Shown: in pieces, positions 44,033 to 52,868 of the stretch | Position numbering within the stretch: the first letter of the stretch is position 1 | How the letters are laid out: each line of letters begins with the position of its first letter | From: Xanthobacteraceae bacterium | GTDB taxonomy: Bacteria; Pseudomonadota; Alphaproteobacteria; Rhizobiales; Xanthobacteraceae | Assembly: GCA_030041005.1 (NCBI GenBank) | Contig: JASHOR010000104.1 | Span: 1-55,219, forward strand | Reading direction: 5' to 3' | Length of the DNA stretch: 55,219 bases | Translations under genes and position numbers: made by a program | Notes under the pieces: model-generated | What the model was told of the DNA's origin: nothing | Databases searched by the model: none | What the model saw: only the letters and a program-made list of their open reading frames with translations

Positions 44033-44932
44033 CTATTGCTTCATGCCTTTGCGCAGGACGCGCTCGACCCAGGAGACCGCGCCATACATGGCAACGGCCA
44101 GCGTCGAAAGAACCAGCGAGGCCACCCACACCAAGGCGATGTCATAAGTATTACCGGCGTAAAGAATGGCACGGCCGAGACCGTGCTGCGCGGCGATGAA
44201 TTCCCCGACGATGGCTCCGGTGAGCGCAAGTCCGATATTGACCCGCAACACCGAGATGATCCAGGGCAGGCAGAACGGCACCACCAGTTTGCGAAAGACC
44301 TGCATGCGGCTGGCGCCGAGCGAATAGAACAGCCGCTCCTGGTCCGGATCGAGCGTTTTCACCCCGGCATAAGTCGTCAGCGCCGAGACGATGATCGTCA
44401 ACGCGGTCGCAATCGCCACCTTGGAGGCAAGACCGATCCCGAAGATCAAGATGACCAGCGGCGCCAGCGCCAGCTTCGGCAGCGAATGAAAACAGATGAG
44501 ATAGGGCTGCGCGATTGCCGCATAATTACGCGACCACCAGAACGACAGGCCGATCAACGAGCCGGACGCCGTGCCGAGGAAAAATCCGAAGATGGTCGAG
44601 CGGAAGGTATAGCCGATATCGGTCCAGGCCTGGCCCCCGGCGAAAAACTTTATCAGCGTGGCGTAAACGGCGCTCGGTTTCGACCAGAAGAAGCCGTCGA
44701 TCCATCCATGGTCGGCGCCCCACTGCCATAACGCGATCGCCGCCAGGAGAATGCCGATTTGAACGGTGACGATGAGCCAGAGCGGCCAGTCCTTTTGCAC
44801 CGGCAGGCGGCGAACCGTCTTCACCGCGCGCGTGTCTGGCGGCGTCGAGGCTTGCGCCCGATCCGGGTCGGCGGTGGCGCGAGGCGCGTTTTTGGCAGTC
44901 ACGTCTTGGGTCGTCACGTTCTGGACAATCAC
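44033..44932 (-). CDS. ABC transporter permease, NitT/TauT type
   Basis: A 299-residue inner-membrane subunit with about six hydrophobic segments after a polar 45-residue N-terminus. The EAA loop that contacts the ATPase is visible around YSLGASRMQVFRKLVVP. SLPKLALAPLVI and GAIVGEFIAAQHGLG are typical of SsuC/TauC-like permeases. The gene lies between its ATPase and binding protein genes, 30 and 48 bases apart, so the three form one operon. The ATG at 44932 was used; ATGs further in would shorten only the non-conserved tail. Confidence 0.9.
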   Translation of the reverse strand: MIVQNVTTQDVTAKNAPRATADPDRAQASTPPDTRAVKTVRRLPVQKDWPLWLIVTVQIGILLAAIALWQWGADHGWIDGFFWSKPSAVYATLIKFFAGGQAWTDIGYTFRSTIFGFFLGTASGSLIGLSFWWSRNYAAIAQPYLICFHSLPKLALAPLVILIFGIGLASKVAIATALTIIVSALTTYAGVKTLDPDQERLFYSLGASRMQVFRKLVVPFCLPWIISVLRVNIGLALTGAIVGEFIAAQHGLGRAILYAGNTYDIALVWVASLVLSTLAVAMYGAVSWVERVLRKGMKQ

Positions 44933-44962
44933 CTCTGGGGCAGCCGTACCGGCTTCGCCATC

Positions 44963-45754
44963 TTATGCGGCCTCGTCCAGCGCGGCGTTGTGGGCAGCCG
45001 TTAGAAGCTGCATGCAGCGCTCCTTGATGTCGATGAATTCGCGTGTCAGCGTCACGCTGCGGTGACGCGGCCGCTGAATGGCAATAGGTATGGTTTCAAC
45101 GATGCGTCCCGGCCGCGTCGCCATCACGTGCATCTCGTCGGAGAGATAGATTGCCTCCTCGACATCGTGCGTGACAAAAACCACGGTCTTTCCGAAGTCC
45201 CCCCACAACTGCAAGAGCCATTCCTGCATGGTGAGCTTGGTTTGGGCGTCGAGGGCGCCGAACGGTTCGTCCAGCAAGATGACGTCGGTATCAAACAGAA
45301 GCGTCCGCAGCAGCGCCGCGCGCTGTCGCATGCCGCCGGAAAGCGCACTGGGATAGAGATGCTCAAAGCCGGCAAGTCCGTAGCGCCGCAACAGCGGCAA
45401 CGCGCGCTCGCGTGCCTGCCGCAGCGGCAGACGTTGAATCTCCATGCCAAGGATCACATTGTCGAGCACCGTGCGCCAGGGCAGCAGCAAATCCTTCTGC
45501 AACATGTAGCCGACGCGCCCGATCGTCCCGGTAGCGTCGATCCCGTCGATGAAGACGCGGCCGTCGCTTGGCTGCAACAGCCCGGCGACGATATTGAAGA
45601 TCGTGCTCTTGCCGCAGCCGGAAGGCCCGATCACGCTGACGAAGCGACCTGTCGGGATGGAAAGCGTCACCGGCGCAAGCGCCTGAAACGATCCCGTTGG
45701 CGTCTTGAACGTCATGCTCAGGTGCTCGAGGCGAAGCTTGGCTGCTGGGGGCAT
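44963..45754 (-). CDS. ABC transporter ATP-binding protein, NitT/TauT type
   Basis: A 263-residue cytosolic ATPase. It has Walker A GPSGCGKST, the Q-loop MLQKDLLLPW, signature LSGGMRQR, Walker B VILLDEPFG and the switch His in VFVTHDVEEA. It belongs to the TauB/SsuB group. The start at 45754 gives MPPAAKLRLEHLS; the longer open frame upstream has no family similarity. It is the first gene of the importer operon. The 275 bases upstream (45755-46029), up to the next gene's stop, hold no gene I recognise and should contain the operon promoter. Confidence 0.91.
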   Translation of the reverse strand: MPPAAKLRLEHLSMTFKTPTGSFQALAPVTLSIPTGRFVSVIGPSGCGKSTIFNIVAGLLQPSDGRVFIDGIDATGTIGRVGYMLQKDLLLPWRTVLDNVILGMEIQRLPLRQARERALPLLRRYGLAGFEHLYPSALSGGMRQRAALLRTLLFDTDVILLDEPFGALDAQTKLTMQEWLLQLWGDFGKTVVFVTHDVEEAIYLSDEMHVMATRPGRIVETIPIAIQRPRHRSVTLTREFIDIKERCMQLLTAAHNAALDEAA

Positions 45755-46029
45755 GACGTTGTCTCCGCGCGGCACCTGCCAATTGCAACGATCGCGAATG
45801 TTACCGCAAGAACCATGCCCGCGAATAGCGGCCACAACAGCGCAGAACGCTTGCCACGGCGAGGACACCCCGACCGAAAGCCCGGGAACCAGAAAGACGA
45901 TCTTGCAACCGCAGCGTTCGCTTCGATGTTGCGCGATTGCGGCATTCCTGCCAAGCAGCCGTGCCAAGGGACAATGATGATTGACCGCTCAACCGGCGAT
46001 CCAGCGCGAGCCCAGCCTCCCGCCCCCCG

Positions 46030-47760
46030 TCAAATGGCTGCGATGGATGCGCTGCCCCTGCCGAGCAGTGCCGCTTCGAAAGCGCTGCCGATCGCCTGCT
46101 TGCTCTTGCCGGCGCGTACTGCATCGCCGATGACGACCACGGCCTGACCGGGCCGCGCAAGCTGCTTGAGGCCCGCGGCCTCGCCATGCCGCGCCCGGAA
46201 ATAGAACCAGTTGCGCACGCGCGCGGATGCGAACAGACGCGAAAGGCCCGGTGCGCGGGAAATCCCGTGATCCAGGGCCCACGCGACGATCGGGCCGAGA
46301 CCGAAGCGGTAGGCGGCACCGCTCGCGATGACAATGCGATCGAACGGCGCCAGCAGTTGGGGCGCATCGGCCACATCGGCGGCGAAACGGAACACGACTT
46401 TCTTCATTTCACATGCGGCCACGAGGTCGGCGATGTAGCGATCGAGGCTTTTCTGGTTCGCTTCGACTTCCTGAAACATGGGCGCCTTGCCGGCATAGCG
46501 GAACGATCCGCCGGCGCAGGCTTCCTTTTCGAATACCGTAACCTCGTTGTGGTCGGCGACGAGCGACGCATAGGTCAAACCCGCCGGACCGGCCCCGATC
46601 ACCGCGATGCGTTCGCCGCGCGGCGGTTGAGAATCGGCGAACAGCTTTTCCCGGCCTGAAGCGCCGTTGACCACGCAACCGATGCGGGCGCCGCCGCGCA
46701 TCTCGTTGATGCAGGTGTTGCAGGCGAGACAGCGCCGCACCGGCTCGCCGCGCTGCACTTTTTCGACCCATTGCGGATCGGCAACCAGCGTGCGGCCGAG
46801 CGCAATGAAATCCGCTTTGCCGCTCGCGACCGCGGCTTGCGCAAGTGCGGGATCGCCAAGTCGGCCGACTGCAATCACCGGCACGCTGACGCGCTTTTTT
46901 ACTTCCGCGGCAAAGTCGAGAAACGGCGCGTCAGGCATGCTCATCGGCGGCAATACGATCTGCGCCGACGGCAGCGAGCGGTAATGCCCGGCGCTGATGT
47001 GCAGGGCGTCGGCACCGGCGGTCGCGGCCCACGCCGCAATCTGCCGACCCTCGTCGAAAGGAAGGCCGCCGGGAAAAAAATCTTCCACCGAAAGCCGGTA
47101 GATGACCCCCGTTGCCGGCAGTGCCGACTTTACGGCGCGCAGGATGTCCAGGCCGAACCGCGCCCGGTTTTCCAGCGCGCCGCCATATTCGTCGGTGCGC
47201 CGGTTTTCAAACGGCGCGTGGAATTGAGAAATCAGGTAGCCATGCGCGGCATGAATCTCGACGCAATCGAAGCCGGCCTTTTGTGCGCGAAGCGCCGCCG
47301 CCACATGCGCGGCGATCGTTTCGGCAATGCGCGTTTTCGTCATCGCCAGCGGCACGATGGTCTCGAAAGTCGTTTCGTAAACCGGGTGGGGAACGGCCGA
47401 GGGGGCGATCGGCGTCTCGCCGCATATGTCGAGGCGGGTGTGACCGCCGCCATGGCCGAGCTGGATCGAAGCCCTGGCGCCGGCGCGATGGATCTCATCG
47501 ACGAGACGAGTCAGTCCGGGGACAAAACAATCATCATAGATGCCGACCTCGTGCCGGCGATGGCGACCGCACTTTTCCGGGGAGGCCATTTCGACGGTAA
47601 TGAGCCCGACTCCGCCGCGCGCCCGCGCCATGTAATAGGCGACCGTATCGTCGGTAACGAATCCGTCCGCATCGGCCGTGCGCGTAGTCATCGGCGGCAT
47701 GACGACACGGTTCTTGATTTCGATCGGCCCGATACGCGCGGGCGTCAGGAGCATGTTCAT
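46030..47760 (-). CDS. old-yellow-enzyme / 2,4-dienoyl-CoA reductase-like flavoprotein
   Basis: A 576-residue protein with an N-terminal FMN barrel (about 1-345; RVVMPPMTT, HAAHGYLISQF, RRTDEYGG), a Cys cluster CLACNTCINE for one [4Fe-4S] centre, and a C-terminal FAD/NAD domain starting with AVIGAGPAGL. That final domain is short (about 200 residues) compared with the 280 of FadH, and its second dinucleotide motif reads VVVIGDAVRAGK, which suggests reduced or altered pyridine nucleotide binding. It reduces activated double bonds or demethylates tertiary amines in its family. A single-gene unit here. Confidence 0.87.
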   Translation of the reverse strand: MNMLLTPARIGPIEIKNRVVMPPMTTRTADADGFVTDDTVAYYMARARGGVGLITVEMASPEKCGRHRRHEVGIYDDCFVPGLTRLVDEIHRAGARASIQLGHGGGHTRLDICGETPIAPSAVPHPVYETTFETIVPLAMTKTRIAETIAAHVAAALRAQKAGFDCVEIHAAHGYLISQFHAPFENRRTDEYGGALENRARFGLDILRAVKSALPATGVIYRLSVEDFFPGGLPFDEGRQIAAWAATAGADALHISAGHYRSLPSAQIVLPPMSMPDAPFLDFAAEVKKRVSVPVIAVGRLGDPALAQAAVASGKADFIALGRTLVADPQWVEKVQRGEPVRRCLACNTCINEMRGGARIGCVVNGASGREKLFADSQPPRGERIAVIGAGPAGLTYASLVADHNEVTVFEKEACAGGSFRYAGKAPMFQEVEANQKSLDRYIADLVAACEMKKVVFRFAADVADAPQLLAPFDRIVIASGAAYRFGLGPIVAWALDHGISRAPGLSRLFASARVRNWFYFRARHGEAAGLKQLARPGQAVVVIGDAVRAGKSKQAIGSAFEAALLGRGSASIAAI

Positions 47761-47808
47761 ATCAGTGGCACTCGGAACCGCGGTAAACGCGGCGCATCTT
47801 ATGGTGCT

Positions 47809-47943
47809 CTCTCCCCTCGCGGGAGAGGGCGGCGCCGGAGATGCAGCAATCGGAGTCGGGTGAGAGGTTAGGGGCTCGACCCCTCACCCATTCTTCTTTT
47901 TCAATCTCGACCTGTCCCGCAAGGGGAGAGGGCACACGCCAAT
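47809..47943. repeat. cluster of short hairpins upstream of the flavoprotein gene
   Basis: CTCTCCC / GGGAGAG at 47809-47827, GGGTGAG / CTCACCC around 47858-47889, and further GGGGAGAGG-type sequence to 47935. Together they make a mosaic of the same hairpin family as at 19247 and 20185, occupying most of the gap between two genes on the minus strand. Confidence 0.6.
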
Positions 47944-47961
47944 CGCCGCGCAATCGTGCAA

Positions 47962-48744
47962 TCACAGTACCGGAATCTCGCCGCCGTCGATGTCGATGGT
48001 CGCCCCATGCAGCCAGGTGGCACGCGCTGAGACGACGAAAGTGACGAGGTCGGCGATATCCTCCACGGTGCCGTAACGGATGATGCCGGTCTCGCGGCAA
48101 AACTGCGCGCGGACCTCTTCCTCCGAGAGGCCACTGCGCGCGATTTCAGCGCGGATGCGCCGCCATTGCCGCTCGGTCTCCACCAGGCTCGGGTGAATGC
48201 AGTTGACCCGCACGCCATCTCTCTTTCCGCGATCGGCAAGGCACTTGGTAAAGGCGGCGACAGCGGCATTGACCGAGCTGCCGATGGTGAAGTCGGCGTG
48301 CGGCTTGCGCCCGCTGGTCCCGCCCATGGCGATGAGCGCGCCGCGTCGCTCTTTAAGCAGCGGCCAGGCCAGGCGGGTGAGCCGCACATGAGCGAAAAAC
48401 TTGAGCGCATAACCCTCTTCCCAATCGGCGTCGGTGAGCGCAAAAAAATCGCCGCGTTTGGTCGTGCCGGCGTTGTTGAAGAGAATATCGAGTGCGCCGA
48501 ATTCGCGCCGTACCGCGGCGATGAGATTTTCCGGCGCGTCCTTCTCGCGCAAATCGAGCACCGCGACGGCGGCGCGGCGGCCCATGTCGCGGATTTTCGC
48601 TGCGACCTCATCGAGAGCCGCCCGGTCGCGTCCGGTGAGCATCACGTCGCAACCTTCCGCCGCCAGCGCCAGCGCGGTGCCGCGGCCAATGCCGCGGCTC
48701 GATCCGGTCACGAGCGCGACTTTGCCCTTCAGTCCCAGCTCCAT
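47962..48744 (-). CDS. SDR family protein lacking the Tyr-x3-Lys active site
   Basis: A 260-residue protein with the SDR fold: TGSSRGIGRG (12-21), FNNAG, and a C-terminal DIDGGEI. The segment that should hold Ser, Tyr and Lys reads GGTSGRKPHADFTIGSSVNAAV; there is neither Tyr nor Lys at the active-site spacing, although the following helix is normal. I recall such SSVNAA variants elsewhere among proteins annotated as SDR, so this is a subgroup rather than a sequencing error. Redox activity is doubtful. The start at 48744 has AAGGAGG upstream. The role is unknown. Confidence 0.84.
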   Translation of the reverse strand: MELGLKGKVALVTGSSRGIGRGTALALAAEGCDVMLTGRDRAALDEVAAKIRDMGRRAAVAVLDLREKDAPENLIAAVRREFGALDILFNNAGTTKRGDFFALTDADWEEGYALKFFAHVRLTRLAWPLLKERRGALIAMGGTSGRKPHADFTIGSSVNAAVAAFTKCLADRGKRDGVRVNCIHPSLVETERQWRRIRAEIARSGLSEEEVRAQFCRETGIIRYGTVEDIADLVTFVVSARATWLHGATIDIDGGEIPVL

Positions 48745-49023
48745 CGTCGGTCCTCCTTGGCGATGGACACGTTGTAACCCCGGATTTCGTTGCCGCTCAA
48801 TCCAGACTGCGATTGGGCCTTTCAGCACAAGTAACAAGAAGGGTCGGCCGGCGTCCGCGTTCGGACCAACCAGGCCGGGCATGCCAAGCCCGGCTTGACC
48901 GCAAGCCTCTGCTTTGAAGATTTGTTCACGATAGTTTCGGCTTATGATTCAGTTTGCACAAATTAAGCTTTTAGTCGAAGTGCCGTTGGAGCTTGGGCAA
49001 GATTCATAGCGCAGCATGGGACC

Positions 49024-49338
49024 ATGCAAGAACGCAGACGAGCACGGCGCATCCAAACGTTCAAATGCGCCAAAATCTCCCTCGACGGATCGCTTCGCGA
49101 CTGCGTCGTTCGGGACCTTTCGCCGCTCGGCGCTCGCTTGGCGCTGGTGAGTACGGCGTATATCCCGGACAACGTCTCCTTGACGTTCGACAATGCGCAC
49201 ACGCTGCGTGCCTGCCGCGTCGCCTGGCGTTCTCCCACGGAAATCGGCATCGAATTTCGTGAGGCCTCCTTTCACCCCGCGGCGCGCAGGATGACCCGGT
49301 CGGGCGCGACTACTCGATCTTCAGCCCCAGCTTCTTGA
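49024..49338 (+). CDS. PilZ domain protein
   Basis: A 104-residue single-domain protein. The cyclic-di-GMP site is recognisable as RRRARR at residues 4-9 and the D/N-x-S-x-x-G motif as DLSPLGARL (about 31-39); CRVAWR and IGIEF close the barrel. It probably binds c-di-GMP in the cytosol. The last 20 residues beyond the barrel are coded by sequence that overlaps the 3' end of the convergent TctC-type gene by 29 bases. Short stand-alone PilZ proteins of this type are common in Bradyrhizobium relatives. Confidence 0.86.
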   Translation: MQERRRARRIQTFKCAKISLDGSLRDCVVRDLSPLGARLALVSTAYIPDNVSLTFDNAHTLRACRVAWRSPTEIGIEFREASFHPAARRMTRSGATTRSSAPAS

Positions 49339-50284
49339 TCAGCGCAGCCCACTTCCCCTCTTCGCGCTTGATATTGGCGGCGTATTCTTCGGGCGTGCTC
49401 GGCGCCGGATCGTCGCCCGCAGCGATGAGCCGTTTTTTGAAGTCGTCGGACGCTAGAATCGCGCGCAATTCCTTGTTGAGCCGATCGACGATCGGGCGCG
49501 GCACTCCGGCCGGCGCCGTGAGACCGTAATACTGCACCGCATCGAATCCCGGCAGTCCCGATTCGGCGGCGGTCGGCACGTCCGGCAGCGTCGCCGAACG
49601 TTGCGGGCCGGTCACCGCAATGGCGCGGAGTTCGCCACCCTCGACATTACTTACAGCCGCCGGAATGGTATCGAAGCCGAGCGGCACATGGTTGCCGAGC
49701 AGGTCATTGGTCAACGGCGCGGTGCCGCGGTAGCTGACGACCGTGATGTTGACGCCCGCCATAAGGTTGAACAGCCGGGCTGCGAAGTAATTGATCGTCG
49801 GCGCCGGCGGCGTGCCCTCCGCAAGTTTGCCGGGCCGCTTCTTTGCCACCGCAATGACGTCGGCCAGCGACCTCGCGGGAAACGAGGGATTTGCCACGAT
49901 GAAAATCGGGGTCGATGCAATCAGACCAATCGGCGAAAAATCACGGTTGACGTCATAGCCGGCATTGGGGCTGAGACTGATACCGGTCAGCATGATTCCC
50001 AGCGTGTAACCGTCGGGCGCAGCCTTGGCGAGATCGCGCGTTCCGATCATCCCGCCTGCTCCGCCACGGTTCTCGATCACAACTTGCTGGCCGAGCACCG
50101 CTGACAGCCTTTGCCCGACCAGGCGGCCGACGAGATCGACCCCGCCGCCGGGCGGATAGGGCACGATCAGCGTAATCGGACGGGCGGGATAAGGTTGCGC
50201 CATGGCCTGGTCGAGGGGTGCGCCGGCAACGACCGTAACCAGCGCACTCGTCAGGACGACGGCGCGCATCGCAGCATCAAGCAT
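49310..50284 (-). CDS. TctC/Bug family tripartite tricarboxylate transporter binding protein
   Basis: A 324-residue periplasmic binding protein. The signal peptide is at 1-29 (AMAQP cleavage region). Bug-family hallmarks are TLIVPYPPGGGVDLVGR, VIENRGGAGGMIG and AAPDGYTLG. The start at 50284 was chosen because GGAGGA lies seven bases upstream. No TctA or TctB membrane gene is in the window, so it is an orphan, as many Bug proteins are. Such proteins bind carboxylates, including aromatic acids. It diverges from an LLM monooxygenase gene that starts 80 bases away. Confidence 0.88.
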   Translation of the reverse strand: MLDAAMRAVVLTSALVTVVAGAPLDQAMAQPYPARPITLIVPYPPGGGVDLVGRLVGQRLSAVLGQQVVIENRGGAGGMIGTRDLAKAAPDGYTLGIMLTGISLSPNAGYDVNRDFSPIGLIASTPIFIVANPSFPARSLADVIAVAKKRPGKLAEGTPPAPTINYFAARLFNLMAGVNITVVSYRGTAPLTNDLLGNHVPLGFDTIPAAVSNVEGGELRAIAVTGPQRSATLPDVPTAAESGLPGFDAVQYYGLTAPAGVPRPIVDRLNKELRAILASDDFKKRLIAAGDDPAPSTPEEYAANIKREEGKWAALIKKLGLKIE

Positions 50285-50364
50285 GATGATGTCCTCCCCG
50301 CGCAACTATAGCTCCGCCGCCGACGTATGCGCTACATTGGCGGCGCAAGTCAGGGAGCGCCCGC

Positions 50365-51396
50365 ATGCGGTTCGGCTTATTCGGCAGCGCCACGGCCCGC
50401 CACGGCGGCCCCGACGTCGATTCCGGACAGGGCTACAGGCAGTTCATCGACTACAATATCGAAGCCGAAGCGCTCGGATATTACTCCACGTTCCTGGTCG
50501 AGCATCACTTCACCGGCCTCGGCCAGGTCTCGGCGAGTCTTGCGCTGCTTACATGGGTGGCGGCGAAAACGCGTACGTTGCGCGTGGGGACCGCCGTGCT
50601 CGTTTTGCCCTGGCACAACCCGGTGCTGCTCGCCGAGCAGGCCGCCACCATCGATCTGCTCTCCGGCGGCCGGCTCGATTTCGGCGTCGGCAAAGGCTAT
50701 CGCCACGGCGAGTTCTCCGGCTTCTGCGTGCCGATTGAGGAAGCGGATGCGCGTTTCAACGAGTCGCTTGATGTGATCACGAAGGCCTGGACTGCCAAGC
50801 AGCGTTTCTCCCATCACGGCCGGTACTGGCACTTCGACGATATCATTGTCGAGCCGCCGACTGCGCAAAAGCCGCACCCGCCGATGTGGATGGCTGCCGG
50901 CAGCCCGGACTCGATCCGCCAAGTAGCCGAGCGCGGCTACAATCTACTGCTCGATCAATTCGCCTCATTCGAGGCGATCGCCGAGCGTATCGCAATCTTC
51001 AAATCCGAAGTGGAAAGGCGCGGGCGCGCTTACGACCCAATGGAGGTCGGCGTCGCGAGAGCCTTCTTCGTCGCCAAGGACGAAACGGACAAACAGGCGG
51101 CGTTGGAGCGACGGCTCGAAGCGCAGCGCCGCCTCGCCGCCGCTTCCAGCGCCCCAGGAATGAAGAATACCGCCAGCATCATGGCCTTTTCGGACACCCG
51201 CGAAGCGAGCGAAGAGAGCGCGCTGTACGGCACGCCCGACGAGATCGCCAGAAAGCTGGAAAACCTGCGCGCACTTGGCGTCGAATACGTCCTCCTCAAC
51301 GGCGGCGGCGGCCTTGCACACGACAGCCTTTCCCGCTTCGCGCGCGAACTGATGCCGGCGTTTGCCGACACCACCAGGATGCGCGGCGTCGGATGA
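50365..51396 (+). CDS. LLM-class flavin-dependent oxidoreductase
   Basis: A 343-residue luciferase-like enzyme. Visible blocks are STFLVEHHFTG, a RVGTAVLVLPWHNPV strand, LLSGGRLDFGVGKGY and KPHPPMWMAAGSP. It needs FMNH2 from a separate reductase, which is not encoded nearby. It is followed by the two CoA-transferase subunit genes on the same strand with 61 bases between, partly filled by a repeat end. The order suggests oxygenation and later CoA activation of one carbon source. Start at the ATG at 50365. Distant from the LLM protein at 21223. Confidence 0.88.
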   Translation: MRFGLFGSATARHGGPDVDSGQGYRQFIDYNIEAEALGYYSTFLVEHHFTGLGQVSASLALLTWVAAKTRTLRVGTAVLVLPWHNPVLLAEQAATIDLLSGGRLDFGVGKGYRHGEFSGFCVPIEEADARFNESLDVITKAWTAKQRFSHHGRYWHFDDIIVEPPTAQKPHPPMWMAAGSPDSIRQVAERGYNLLLDQFASFEAIAERIAIFKSEVERRGRAYDPMEVGVARAFFVAKDETDKQAALERRLEAQRRLAAASSAPGMKNTASIMAFSDTREASEESALYGTPDEIARKLENLRALGVEYVLLNGGGGLAHDSLSRFARELMPAFADTTRMRGVG

Positions 51397-51401
51397 AGGT
51401 G

Positions 51402-51449
51402 TCGCCCGTCACCCTTCGAGGCTCGCTGCGTTCGCACGGCAGTATGACG
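51402..51449. repeat. partial family D repeat
   Basis: Contains GTCACCCTTCGAGGCTCGCTGCG and an imperfect right part (CAGTATGACGG), a reduced version of the elements at 12275 and 32444. It lies between the LLM and CoA-transferase genes. Confidence 0.45.
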
Positions 51450-51457
51450 GATCGGGC

Positions 51458-52141
51458 ATGATCGACAAAATCGTAAAATCGATGGCCGAGGCGATGGCCG
51501 GCATTCGCGACGGCGCGGTTGTGCTGATCGGCGGGTTCGGTTCGATCGGGCAGCCTAATGCGCTGATCCAAGGCTTGATCGAACAGGGCGCCAAGGACTT
51601 GACAGTGGTCGCCAACAATTCAGGCGTCGGCCATGTCGGCCTCGCCGCGCTGCTCGAAACCGGTCGGGTGCGCAAGATCATCTGCTCATTTCCGCGCACT
51701 GCGGATCCGGTGGTATTTGAAAAGCTGTGGCGCGAAGGCCGCATCGAGCTGGAATGCGTCCCACAGGGCACGATGGCGGAACGCATGCGGGCGGCCGGTG
51801 CCGGAATTCCGGCGTTCTTCACGCCAACCGCGGTCGGCACCAAGCTCGCCGCCGGCAAGGAGGAGCGCGAGATCAACGGCCGCCGCTACATTCTCGAGCA
51901 GGCGTTGCCGGGCGATGTGGCGCTGGTCGAGGCCTGGGAGGCCGACCGCTGGGGCAATCTCACCTACCAGTCCTCGGCGCGCAACTTCAATCCGGTCATG
52001 GCAACGGCGGCAACGTTGACGATCGTGCAGACGCAGCACATTGTCGAACTGGGCGCACTCGATCCGGAGAAGATCGTCACACCCGGCATTTACGTGAACC
52101 GCGTGCTGCACGTACCCTACGGCGAGCCGACGGTGACGTGA
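51458..52141 (+). CDS. 3-oxoacid CoA-transferase subunit A
   Basis: A 227-residue subunit of a class I CoA-transferase (ScoA/PcaI/AtoD type). Family signature GGFGSIGQPNALI is near residue 24, followed by ANNSGVGHVGL and the VPQGTMAERMRAAGAGIPAF block. The start at 51458 gives MIDKIVKS. With the B subunit it moves CoA from succinyl-CoA or acetyl-CoA to a 3-oxo acid such as 3-oxoadipate or acetoacetate, linking ring degradation to thiolysis. No thiolase gene is in the window. Confidence 0.92.
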   Translation: MIDKIVKSMAEAMAGIRDGAVVLIGGFGSIGQPNALIQGLIEQGAKDLTVVANNSGVGHVGLAALLETGRVRKIICSFPRTADPVVFEKLWREGRIELECVPQGTMAERMRAAGAGIPAFFTPTAVGTKLAAGKEEREINGRRYILEQALPGDVALVEAWEADRWGNLTYQSSARNFNPVMATAATLTIVQTQHIVELGALDPEKIVTPGIYVNRVLHVPYGEPTVT

Positions 52142-52151
52142 GGAAGACATC

Positions 52152-52832
52152 GTGAACACGGCGGCGGAGATTTTGGCCGGCTGCAAGCCGCTGACGCGGC
52201 GCGAGATCGCCAAGCGGCTCGCGGACGACATTCCCGAGGGCTGGTACGTCAATCTCGGCATCGGCGCGCCGCTGCAGGTCGCCGACTACGTGCCGACGGA
52301 ACGCGAAGTGATCTTCCAATCCGAGAATGGCATTTTGGGCATGGGGCCGGCACCCGAGCCCGACAAGATCAACCGATGGCTGATCAATGCCGGCAAGCAA
52401 TATGTCACGCTGCGCACCGGCGGCTCCTATATGCATCACGCCGACAGTTTTGCGCTCATCCGCGGCGGCCATCTCGACCTGTGCGTGCTCGGCGCCTTTC
52501 AGGTAGCCGAGAACGGCGACATCGCCAACTGGTCGACCTCCGACAATGAAAGCGCGCCGGCTGTCGGCGGCGCAATGGACCTCGCCGCGGGCACGCCGCG
52601 GCTGTGGGTGTTGATGGAGCACACGACCAAAACCGGCGAGAGCCGGCTGGTGCGCCGCTGCAGCTATCCGCTCACCGCCATAGGCGTCGTCAAGCGCGTC
52701 TACACTAACCTCGCGGTGATCGACGTAACCGATGAAGGATTCGCGGTGCGCGACATGGTGCCGGGCCTCACGCTCGAAGCGTTGCAGGATGTGACCGACG
52801 CGCCGCTGCGCATGGCGAGCGCATCTCGCTGA
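52152..52832 (+). CDS. 3-oxoacid CoA-transferase subunit B
   Basis: A 226-residue partner of subunit A, 10 bases downstream, starting at a GTG with AGGAAG upstream. The catalytic Glu that forms the glutamyl-CoA thioester is in QSENGILGMGP at about residue 57. DIANWS and the KRVYTNLAVIDVT segment are typical of ScoB/PcaJ. The heterotetramer is cytosolic. Substrate preference between 3-oxoadipate and acetoacetate cannot be decided from sequence. Confidence 0.93.
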   Translation: MNTAAEILAGCKPLTRREIAKRLADDIPEGWYVNLGIGAPLQVADYVPTEREVIFQSENGILGMGPAPEPDKINRWLINAGKQYVTLRTGGSYMHHADSFALIRGGHLDLCVLGAFQVAENGDIANWSTSDNESAPAVGGAMDLAAGTPRLWVLMEHTTKTGESRLVRRCSYPLTAIGVVKRVYTNLAVIDVTDEGFAVRDMVPGLTLEALQDVTDAPLRMASASR

Positions 52833-52868
52833 TCCAACTCGCAATACCGGCGCCGCGCTCCGCGGCGA

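Noticed and set aside
42860-44731. 623-codon open frame on the plus strand
   Set aside because: It is antisense to the isochorismatase, binding protein and permease genes, has no family resemblance, and is the expected by-product of GC-rich third codon positions.
47809-47943. Possible Rho-independent terminator
   Set aside because: Stems are GC-rich but no T-tract follows on either strand, and the sequence lies upstream of the gene on the minus strand; listed as repeats only.
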